Assembly (NCBI GenBank): GCA_963593685.1
Contig: CAVBBP010000071.1
Location: 1-10,141, forward strand
Length of the DNA: 10,141 nt
DNA from: W0P28-013 sp963593685
GTDB taxonomy: Bacteria; Bacteroidota; Bacteroidia; Bacteroidales; Paludibacteraceae
Direction of reading: 5' to 3'
Shown here: positions 1-5,545 of the stretch, one piece after another
Layout of the letters: each line of letters begins with the position of its first letter
Position numbering within the stretch: the first letter of the stretch is position 1
Notes under the pieces: generated by a model
The model's database searches: none
Seen by the model: the letters and a program-made list of their open reading frames with translations, nothing else
Told to the model about the DNA's origin: nothing
Translations under genes and position numbers: made by a program

Positions 1-45
1 TGCCGAGCGTGAGCAAAATCAAGAATTAAAGAAAAGTCGCGGCAG

Positions 46-171
46 GGGCGCGAGCGTTGCCAAAAATTGGCGGTTTTGGTTTCGGCGTCGTCAAACTCGC
101 ATCACTCAAACAGTGACGACGCTCTCTCGAAACACAAAACCTGATTTTTGACACTCGCCGCCCAATGCCGT
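46..171 (+). repeat. Left arm of a 126-bp inverted repeat (dispersed hairpin element)
   Basis: This stretch is the reverse complement of 10016-10141 with 12 mismatches in 126 positions and no gaps (about 90% identity). Inside it are a small hairpin at 59-71 (GCCAA, loop AAA, TTGGC), identical in both arms, and a larger hairpin with a 9-bp stem (85-93 paired with 114-122) around a 20-nt loop. Eight of the 12 mismatches lie in that stem and form four compensated base-pair changes. Two others are in the loop and two lie just outside. No protein-coding frame is convincing here. It is probably one copy of a dispersed, structured repeat family; the family is not identified. Confidence 0.85.
85..122 (+). 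other. Hairpin with covarying stem, left copy
   Basis: The stem GCGTCGTCA (85-93) pairs perfectly with TGACGACGC (114-122). The loop, read on the minus strand, is CTGTTTGAGTGATGCGAGTT. The right arm has the same architecture but the stem reads GCGGAATTA/TAATTCCGC. Pairs 88-119, 89-118, 90-117 and 92-115 all differ between the copies and all remain Watson-Crick. This shows that pairing rather than sequence is kept. Confidence 0.85.
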
Positions 172-345
172 GTCGCAATCAAAAACGCCTGTAAAAATCA
201 TAATTAAGTAATTGAAAATTAGATAATTGGACAATTAAAAAAGTCTTTTGTCTTTATTCCTTATTCTTTATTCAAAAAATTCCTCATTCCTAATTCCTCA
301 CTCCTCACTCTCTCGTAATAATTTATAGATGTCCCCTTAAGCGTA
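172..345. repeat. AT-rich gap downstream of rsgA with period-7/8 arrays
   Basis: No gene is seen. The gap contains an octamer array at 201-240 (five units of the form WAATTRRN), a heptamer array at 254-274 (TTATTCC, TTATTCT, TTATTCA) and another heptamer array at 279-313 (five units related to ATTCCTC). After these comes a solitary copy of the terminal repeat of the element found upstream of frr (320-336). There is no clear rho-independent terminator for rsgA. Confidence 0.7.
320..336 (+). repeat. Orphan MITE-type terminal repeat
   Basis: AATTTATAGATGTCCCC differs at one position from the right terminal repeat of the 200-bp element at 3481-3497 and is followed by TTAA. The similarity continues for three more bases (19 of 20 identical over 320-339 versus 3481-3500). 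No matching opposite end is present to its left, so this is either a remnant end or an element truncated by rearrangement. It ends 9 nt from the rsgA stop codon. Confidence 0.6.
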
Positions 346-1257
346 TTAACGGTATTTCGATTCACCGAAATCGGTGCGTATCGACAGATAACTCTCGTAG
401 CGCGAAGGCGCAATGTCGCCCGACTCTACCGCCGCCAGCACAGCGCAATCGGGCTCGTGCGTGTGCGAACAGTTGGCAAAACGGCACGCCTGCGAGGTAG
501 CAAACATTTCGGGAAAGAAATGTCCAACCTCGTCGGCAGTCATATTCACCATGCCGAAGCCTTTCACGCCCGGCGTGTCGATGACGAATGTGCCGCCGCC
601 AATGTCGTACATCTCCGAAAAAGTGGTGGTGTGCATACCTTTGAGATGCGCCTCCGAAATGGCTCCCGTTCGGGCGGCTGCGTGCGGCACAAAGCGGTTT
701 ATCAGTGTCGATTTGCCCACGCCCGAATTGCCCGACAGCAGGGTCGTTTTGCCTTGCAGCAGCGATTTCAACGCGTCGAGGTTTTCGCCTGTTTCGGCCA
801 CAATGCGCACGCAGCGGTAACCGATTTTTTCGTATATCTGGCACAAATCGTCGAGTTGCTCACGCCATTTTTTGTCGAGCAAATCAATTTTATTGAACAC
901 CAAAATGGTCGGCACACCGTAAGCCTCGGCCGTAACCAGAAATCTGTCGATAAAGATTGGCGATGTTTCGGGCTGGCGCAAGGTTACCATCAACACCGCT
1001 TGGTCGATGTTCGCCGCAATGATGTGCAACTGCTTCGATAGGTTTGTCGGGCGGCGCACAATGTAGTTTTTGCGGTCGTGCAACTGCGTGATGTAGCCCG
1101 CCTCATCGAACTCGACACGATCGCCCACCGCCACAGGGTTGGTGCTTTTTATGCCCTTAATGCGGAAATTCCCACGCACCTTGCACACCACCGACTGCCC
1201 CTGTTCGTTACAAACAAAGCAATCAGAACCCACTATTTTGGCGACAATTCCAAGCAT
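346..1257 (-). CDS. rsgA: Ribosome small subunit-dependent GTPase A (RsgA/YjeQ/EngC)
   Basis: This 303-residue protein matches the usual length of RsgA, a circularly permuted GTPase that assists late maturation of the 30S ribosomal subunit in the cytoplasm. An N-terminal OB-fold part (about 1-70) is followed by a permuted G domain in which NKID (122-125, G4) comes before the Walker A motif GNSGVGKST (176-184). HTTTF (209-213) and DTPG (227-230, G3) follow. The C-terminal zinc finger has Cys258, Cys263, His265 and Cys271. The ATG start gives the expected N-terminus. The gene lies 284 nt downstream of the outer-membrane barrel gene on the same strand. No TANNTTTG promoter box was found in that gap, so it may rely on read-through from frr or on a non-consensus promoter. 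Identification is secure. Confidence 0.97.
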   Translation of the reverse strand: MLGIVAKIVGSDCFVCNEQGQSVVCKVRGNFRIKGIKSTNPVAVGDRVEFDEAGYITQLHDRKNYIVRRPTNLSKQLHIIAANIDQAVLMVTLRQPETSPIFIDRFLVTAEAYGVPTILVFNKIDLLDKKWREQLDDLCQIYEKIGYRCVRIVAETGENLDALKSLLQGKTTLLSGNSGVGKSTLINRFVPHAAARTGAISEAHLKGMHTTTFSEMYDIGGGTFVIDTPGVKGFGMVNMTADEVGHFFPEMFATSQACRFANCSHTHEPDCAVLAAVESGDIAPSRYESYLSIRTDFGESKYR

Positions 1258-1403
1258 ATTTTAGTAGCAAAAGAGTGTGAAAGTATGAAAGTATGAAAGT
1301 GAGAAAGTTTGGTTGATTAGTTAATTAGTTGATGAGTTGATTGGTTGATGAGTTTAACGCATCAATAAGGGTCTGTGAGGCAATTTCTATTTTCTGGTTT
1401 CTC

Positions 1404-1423
1404 AAAATTGCTATCGCAATTTT
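1404..1423. other. Perfect 8-bp hairpin between barrel gene and rsgA
   Basis: AAAATTGC pairs with GCAATTTT around the loop TATC. In the direction of transcription (minus strand) it is followed by GAGAAACC rather than by a U tract, so termination is doubtful. On the plus strand it is followed by a T-rich stretch. Its role is unknown. Confidence 0.5.
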
Positions 1424-1447
1424 TGTTTCTATGTTTCTGTGTTTTTC

Positions 1448-1458
1448 GCGCTTCGCGC
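1448..1458. other. GC-rich mini-hairpin with GCGAAGC core
   Basis: GCGC pairs with GCGC around a 3-nt loop (TTC on plus, GAA on minus). The minus strand contains GCGAAGC, the same heptamer found in the loop of the right-arm hairpin (10082-10088). It is flanked by T5 on the left and TGTTTTCTTT on the right. Confidence 0.5.
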
Positions 1459-1541
1459 TGTTTTCTTTATTGATTTTCAGTTGGTTGTGGCTACCGAATA
1501 ATTCTTAATTCTTAATTCTAAATTCAAAATTCTTAATTCAA

Positions 1542-2711
1542 CTAAAACGCCTCTTTTATTGTGAGATAAAAGTTCCAGCCGTCGCGGTGCCAAGTGGTGT
1601 TTTGGTTGTTGCGCGCCACATCGAACCGCACATTCACTTTTGCTTTGTTCACCGCCACGCGCAAGCCTGCGCCGTAGCCAACTTTCGGCACGGCAAATTG
1701 CCAATTTCTCAAATTATAGACATCGCCCACGCCGCCAAAAACTGCCGCTTTCAGAAATCGCCAGATGGGAATGCGTAGTTCGGCCTGCAGCGCAACCGCC
1801 ACATCGTCGCGGAACTGCCCACGACGAATGCCGCGCAGCAAATCCAATCCGCCGATGGTTGGCAACATCTGAAACGGTTTCTCGCGCCCGAAAGTCCACG
1901 CGGTGTTCAGTTGCCACGCCAAGACCAACTCTTTGTAAATCGGCACAAACTGCCGAAAATCGGCCGACACGCTGCCCATGCGGTAAGTGCTGCCGAGATA
2001 CGGCTCGTAGTAGTTGGCCATCGCCTTGAAAAAAATTCCGCGCTGCGGATAAAACTGCCTGTCGCGCGAATCGTACGACACCAGCGCACCCACGCCCAAC
2101 ATCACAAACGAGCGATCGAGTCCAGTTACGGGGCAGCGTTGCGCCAGCGAATCGATATTGGCAGTGGTGGTCGGTTTTTCCCACCGAAAATCGAGGCTCG
2201 CGCCCACTATCCAATGGTCGGTGATGTAGCATTGCGGTTGCGCCGCCAGCGACACCACATCTGAACTGTAATCCACGCGCGCCGCCAGCAACGATTTGCT
2301 GCTATTGCCGATGCCGTAGAAATAGTCGGGATAGCGTTTGAACCCGACGCGCGCATAGAGAAACCAACGGCTGTCGTTCCCGAAATAGACGGTCGAAAGC
2401 GCATTGACATTCCACTGCTTGTTGAGCGTGTAGGCTGCATCGAAATAGATGTCGCTCACTTTTGGCTGCTTGGCGCAGTTGAAATAGTATGCACCTGCCA
2501 CACCAAACGCCCAGCGTGTTTCGGGCTGATAGGCCGCTGTGGGCAGTGCCATAAATTTCCAGTCGAGCAGCGTGTCCCAGCGCGACCGTTTTTCGGTCGG
2601 CAGCGAATCGGCGGGCGTTTGCGCCCACACATTGGCACACAAAAACAACGCCAACAGGCCAACGCCATATTGGCCATTTGCCAAGCCACGATGCAACCAA
2701 CGCTTCGACAC
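1542..2711 (-). CDS. BamA/TamA-family outer-membrane beta-barrel protein (Omp85-like, no POTRA)
   Basis: The 389-residue product begins with a Sec signal peptide: basic residues near the start, a hydrophobic core at about 16-28, and a likely cut after Ala30 (VWA|Q). The rest is rich in alternating aromatic/polar strands typical of a barrel. It resembles the C-terminal bacterial-surface-antigen domain of Omp85 proteins, with late segments such as GGVGDVYNLRNW and YGAGLRVAVN. The last residue is Phe, as expected for BAM-dependent insertion. No POTRA repeats are present: the barrel starts soon after the signal peptide, so it is unlikely to be BamA itself. Substrate or partner is unknown. The start codon is GTG, 5 nt after the frr stop codon, implying one transcript with frr. 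The family call is good; the specific function is not known. Confidence 0.88.
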   Translation of the reverse strand: MSKRWLHRGLANGQYGVGLLALFLCANVWAQTPADSLPTEKRSRWDTLLDWKFMALPTAAYQPETRWAFGVAGAYYFNCAKQPKVSDIYFDAAYTLNKQWNVNALSTVYFGNDSRWFLYARVGFKRYPDYFYGIGNSSKSLLAARVDYSSDVVSLAAQPQCYITDHWIVGASLDFRWEKPTTTANIDSLAQRCPVTGLDRSFVMLGVGALVSYDSRDRQFYPQRGIFFKAMANYYEPYLGSTYRMGSVSADFRQFVPIYKELVLAWQLNTAWTFGREKPFQMLPTIGGLDLLRGIRRGQFRDDVAVALQAELRIPIWRFLKAAVFGGVGDVYNLRNWQFAVPKVGYGAGLRVAVNKAKVNVRFDVARNNQNTTWHRDGWNFYLTIKEAF

Positions 2712-2716
2712 GCCGC

Positions 2717-3283
2717 CTAAACGGTCATAATCTCTTTCTCTTTGGCGGCCATCATCTCGTCGATGCGCTTAACGAACTTGTCGTGCAGTTTTTGCGCTTC
2801 GTTTTCGCCATCTTTGCCCATATCTTCGGGCATACCGTTTTTGACCTCTTTTTTCAGTTTGTCGATGGCATCGCGGCGTGCATTGCGCACACTCACTTTG
2901 GCCTCTTCGACTGCACCGCCAGCGGTTTTCACCAGTTGGCGACGGCGTTCCTCCGTTACAGGCGGAATAGCCAAACGAATGCTCTCGCCATTGTTGGCAG
3001 GCGTAATGCCCACATCTGACCCCAAAATTGCCTTTTCGATAACGGGAATCAGTGCCTTTTCGTAAGGCAAAATCTGAATGGTGCGCGCGTCGGGCGTGGT
3101 GAGCGTCGCCACATTATTGAGCGGCACTACGCTGCCGTAATACTCCACACGCACGCCGTCCAAAATGCGCACATTGGCTTTGCCAGCGCGGATGTGCGCC
3201 AACGCATCGTCGAGAAACTGCACCGCCAAATCCATCTCTTCGGACGCGGCAGACAAAATCTGCTGAACTTTTTCTTGTGACAT
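2717..3283 (-). CDS. frr: Ribosome recycling factor (RRF)
   Basis: This 188-residue protein, close to the usual 185, releases ribosomes after termination together with EF-G. Family signatures are visible: LAHIRAGKAN near residues 24-33, YYGSVVPLNNVATL (about 48-61), PDARTIQILPYEK (about 64-76), GESIRLAIPPVTEERRRQLVK (about 98-118) and RNARRDAIDKLKKE (about 130-143). The reading frame stays open upstream to an ATG at 3373. The ATG at 3283 was chosen because it gives the family length and the usual N-terminus; the upstream extension falls inside the MITE-like element. No Shine-Dalgarno is seen, as is common in this phylum. A promoter-like box lies at 3526-3533, separated from the gene by the element. 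Confidence 0.97.
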   Translation of the reverse strand: MSQEKVQQILSAASEEMDLAVQFLDDALAHIRAGKANVRILDGVRVEYYGSVVPLNNVATLTTPDARTIQILPYEKALIPVIEKAILGSDVGITPANNGESIRLAIPPVTEERRRQLVKTAGGAVEEAKVSVRNARRDAIDKLKKEVKNGMPEDMGKDGENEAQKLHDKFVKRIDEMMAAKEKEIMTV

Positions 3284-3297
3284 AACAAACGATTTAT

Positions 3298-3497
3298 GGG
3301 GATTTCTATAAATTGCCTTGTAGTGATTTTTGAATTTTGAACCAGCAGATGTTTGGCTTGAACGAAAGCGCAATGCGGTGGCATTGTAATTGAGTGAAAG
3401 TCAAAGAGATGCAGTCCCAAAACAAAAGCGCACAAAAGCATTCAGAAATCCATATTTGTTGAACTTATTACAAAAGGGGGAATTTATAGAAGTCCCC
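3298..3497. mobile_element. 200-bp MITE-like element in the frr leader
   Basis: The element has 17-bp terminal inverted repeats: GGGGATTTCTATAAATT at 3298-3314 and, reading inward from the other end, GGGGACTTCTATAAATT (3497-3481), 16 of 17 identical. It is directly flanked by TTAT on both sides (3294-3297 and 3498-3501), which looks like a 4-bp target-site duplication. The 166-nt interior has no transposase domain that I recognise, so a non-autonomous element is the natural reading. It could alternatively be a structured leader of frr. A lone copy of the same terminus occurs at 320-336. The IS family that would mobilise it is not identified. Confidence 0.68.
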
Positions 3498-3525
3498 TTA
3501 TCTCGATTTCGGTGATGATTTTGTG

Positions 3526-3533
3526 CAAAGGTA
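3526..3533 (-). promoter_or_regulatory. Bacteroides-type -7 box, probable frr promoter
   Basis: The minus strand reads TACCTTTG followed by CAC, matching the TANNTTTG -7 consensus. No TTTG was found at the usual upstream spacing, so the -33 element is weak or absent. It is the only such box on this strand between recJ and frr. It lies 242 nt from the frr ATG, but only 38 nt once the 200-bp element and one TTAT copy are removed, a normal leader distance. Confidence 0.6.
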
Positions 3534-3582
3534 CGCATTTTGTATCGAAAAATGGGACTATTTTGGCAAAAAAAAATTGCAA

Positions 3583-3614
3583 TTTGGAAATATCGATTCT
3601 TTTTTGTAACTTTG
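3583..3614 (+). promoter_or_regulatory. Bacteroides-type promoter of recJ
   Basis: TTTG at 3583-3586 is followed after 20 nt by TAACTTTG at 3607-3614. This matches the Bacteroides primary-sigma consensus in both boxes and spacing. The recJ ATG is 77 nt beyond the -7 box, implying a leader of about 70 nt. Confidence 0.75.
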
Positions 3615-3691
3615 TAGGTTGGCTTTTGGTGGTGTAAATGCCCAAACATCGCCCGCCGACCGCGCAAAAACGCAAATAAAACAACAACATA

Positions 3692-5419
3692 ATGGTTAAT
3701 CAGTGGATTTTCGACCAACTTACACCCGAACAAGAAGCACACCGCGCCACTATTGCAGAGGAACTCGGCGTAGGGCCGATTTTGGCGCAACTGCTTGTGC
3801 AGCGGGGCATCAACACTTTCGACGAGGCTAAAAAATTCTTTCGTCCCGACCTGAACGACCTGCACGACCCATTTCTGATAAAGGATATGGATCGCGCCAT
3901 CGACCGACTGAATCAAGCCCTTTCGCAGAAAGAAAAAATTCTGATTTACGGCGACTACGATGTGGACGGAACGACCGCCGTGGCGCTGGTTTACACATTT
4001 TTGTCGCGCTACACCAACGCCATCGATTTTTATATCCCCGACCGCTACACCGAGGGTTACGGCATCTCGTTCAAAGGCATCGATTTTGCGCACGACAACG
4101 GTTTCACGCTCATCGTTGCGCTCGATTGCGGCATCAAAGCAGTCGATAAAGTGCAGTACGCCAACACATTAGGCATCGACTTTATCATTTGCGACCACCA
4201 CAACCCCGGCGACGAACTGCCGTCTGCTGTGGCGGTGCTCGACAGCAAACGCAGCGATTGTCCCTATCCTTACAAACATCTGTCGGGCTGCGGCGTGGGG
4301 TTCAAACTGATGCAGGCGTTTGCGCAAAACAATGCGATGGATTTTGCGCTGCTCAAGCCGTTGCTCGACCTTGTAGCGGTGAGCATTGCGTCGGACATTG
4401 TGCCGATAACAGGCGAAAATCGCGTGCTGGCCTACTACGGATTGAAACAACTCAACGAAAATCCGAGTATTGGGTTGCGCGGCATTATCGATGTGTGCAA
4501 ACTGTCTGGCAAAGAACTGACAATCAGCGATATAGTTTTCAAAATCGGGCCACGCATCAACGCTTCGGGGCGTATGCATTCGGGCTACGAGGCGGTGGAA
4601 CTGCTCATTTCGCACGACCCGAATTTTGTTTCGGAGCGGAGTTCGGTCATCAACGAGTATAACGACGAGCGGCGCGACATCGACAAGCGGACCACCGACG
4701 AGGCAAAAAGTCTGCTTGCTTGCACCGATGATTTTGCCAGTCGCCGTTCCATCATCGTTTACAACGCCGAATGGAGCAAAGGCATAATCGGCATTGTGGC
4801 ATCGCGGCTGTGCGAGGAGTTTTACAAACCGACCATCGTGCTAACCAAAGCCAACGGCTTGGTGAGCGGCTCGGCGCGCTCGGTGCCGGGCTTCGACCTC
4901 TACAGCGCCATCGACAGTTGCCACGACCTGCTCGAAAATTTCGGCGGACACCTCTACGCCGCAGGCTTGACCATGAAAGAGGAGAATTTGGCAGAATTTA
5001 CGCAGCGATTCGAAGCGTTTGTAGCGCAAAACATTCAGCAAGAGCAACTTACACCGCAAATCGAAATCGATGCCGAAGTCAAATTCCGCGACCTGACGCC
5101 CAAATTTTTCCGCATTCTCAAGCAATTCAGTCCGTTCGGTCCAGGCAATATGAAGCCTGTGTTCTGCACACGCCGTGTGTTCGACTACGAGGGCAATAGT
5201 CGCCCTGTGGGCAAAGAGCAAGAGCATCTGAAACTGGAGTTAGTCGATGCCAGTTGCGAAAATGTGATGAACGGCATTGCCTTTCGCATGAGTGATTTCA
5301 ACGAGCAACTCAAAGCCCTGAACCCACTCGACATCTGCTACACGCTCGAAGAAAACACCTTCAACGGCAACACCTCGATGCAACTGATGATTCGCGACAT
5401 CAAACTATCGGAGCGGTAG
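3692..5419 (+). CDS. recJ: Single-stranded-DNA-specific exonuclease RecJ
   Basis: The 575-residue length fits RecJ, the 5'-3' ssDNA exonuclease of recombination and mismatch repair, acting in the cytoplasm. DHH-phosphoesterase motifs appear in order: DYDVDG (88-93), DCG (145-147), DHH (168-170) and Asp184 before SGCGVGFKL (198-206). Further conserved stretches are GPRINASGRM (286-295), WSKGIIGIVASR (361-372), SGSARS (392-397) and the DHHA1-domain signature GGHLYAAGLT (418-427). The C-terminal OB-like domain follows to the end. All metal-ligand motifs are intact, so the enzyme should be active. The ATG at 3692 follows an AT-rich leader without a Shine-Dalgarno; a consensus promoter is at 3583-3614. 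It is transcribed divergently from frr and convergently with the amidase gene. Confidence 0.97.
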   Translation: MVNQWIFDQLTPEQEAHRATIAEELGVGPILAQLLVQRGINTFDEAKKFFRPDLNDLHDPFLIKDMDRAIDRLNQALSQKEKILIYGDYDVDGTTAVALVYTFLSRYTNAIDFYIPDRYTEGYGISFKGIDFAHDNGFTLIVALDCGIKAVDKVQYANTLGIDFIICDHHNPGDELPSAVAVLDSKRSDCPYPYKHLSGCGVGFKLMQAFAQNNAMDFALLKPLLDLVAVSIASDIVPITGENRVLAYYGLKQLNENPSIGLRGIIDVCKLSGKELTISDIVFKIGPRINASGRMHSGYEAVELLISHDPNFVSERSSVINEYNDERRDIDKRTTDEAKSLLACTDDFASRRSIIVYNAEWSKGIIGIVASRLCEEFYKPTIVLTKANGLVSGSARSVPGFDLYSAIDSCHDLLENFGGHLYAAGLTMKEENLAEFTQRFEAFVAQNIQQEQLTPQIEIDAEVKFRDLTPKFFRILKQFSPFGPGNMKPVFCTRRVFDYEGNSRPVGKEQEHLKLELVDASCENVMNGIAFRMSDFNEQLKALNPLDICYTLEENTFNGNTSMQLMIRDIKLSER

Positions 5420-5545
5420 AAAAAAATAATAGTGAGAAGTGATGCGGCAAGCCGTAGATTTCAAATTTCAAATTTCAAATTAACAGGTTTATCAACTCTC
5501 CAAATAACCAAATCTCCAAATCCACAAAACAAACAAGAGAAGTCC
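5420..5545. repeat. Convergent gap with period-7 and period-8 arrays
   Basis: The gap lies between the 3' ends of recJ and the amidase gene. A heptamer array (ATTTCAA, 3.4 units) occupies 5458-5481 and an octamer array (four units related to ATCTCCAA) occupies 5496-5527. No strong terminator hairpin is seen; the short palindrome CGGCAAGCCG near 5446-5454 has too small a loop. Confidence 0.65.

Larger units (their letters stand above)
1258..1541. repeat. AT-rich gap with period-7/8 arrays and two hairpins
   Basis: No gene is seen. Octamer arrays lie at 1276-1307 (four units related to TATGAAAG) and 1311-1350 (five units related to AGTTGATT). A heptamer array at 1500-1541 has six units of AATTCWW and abuts the stop codon of the barrel gene. 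Two hairpins lie between them: AAAATTGC/GCAATTTT (1404-1411 with 1416-1423, loop TATC) and a small GC-rich one at 1448-1458. On the coding (minus) strand neither is followed by a T run, so they are not convincing terminators for the barrel gene. Confidence 0.7.

Noticed and set aside
85..122. Integron attC or REP-type hairpin
   Set aside because: The core attC boxes (GTTRRRY/RYYYAAC) and the REP foot GTAG/CTAC are missing.
1404..1423. Rho-independent terminator of the frr-barrel operon
   Set aside because: In the direction of transcription the stem is AT-rich and is not followed by a U tract.
1258..1541. CRISPR-like or direct-repeat array
   Set aside because: Units are only 7-8 nt and there are no spacers; these are short tandem arrays.
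3284..3373. N-terminal extension of RRF from the upstream ATG at 3373
   Set aside because: The extra 30 residues are encoded mostly by the MITE-like element and would make the protein longer than the family; the ATG at 3283 fits.
3401..4093. 230-codon minus-strand open frame starting inside recJ
   Set aside because: Its first half is antisense to the RecJ catalytic region and its end lies in the MITE-like element; no domain is recognisable.
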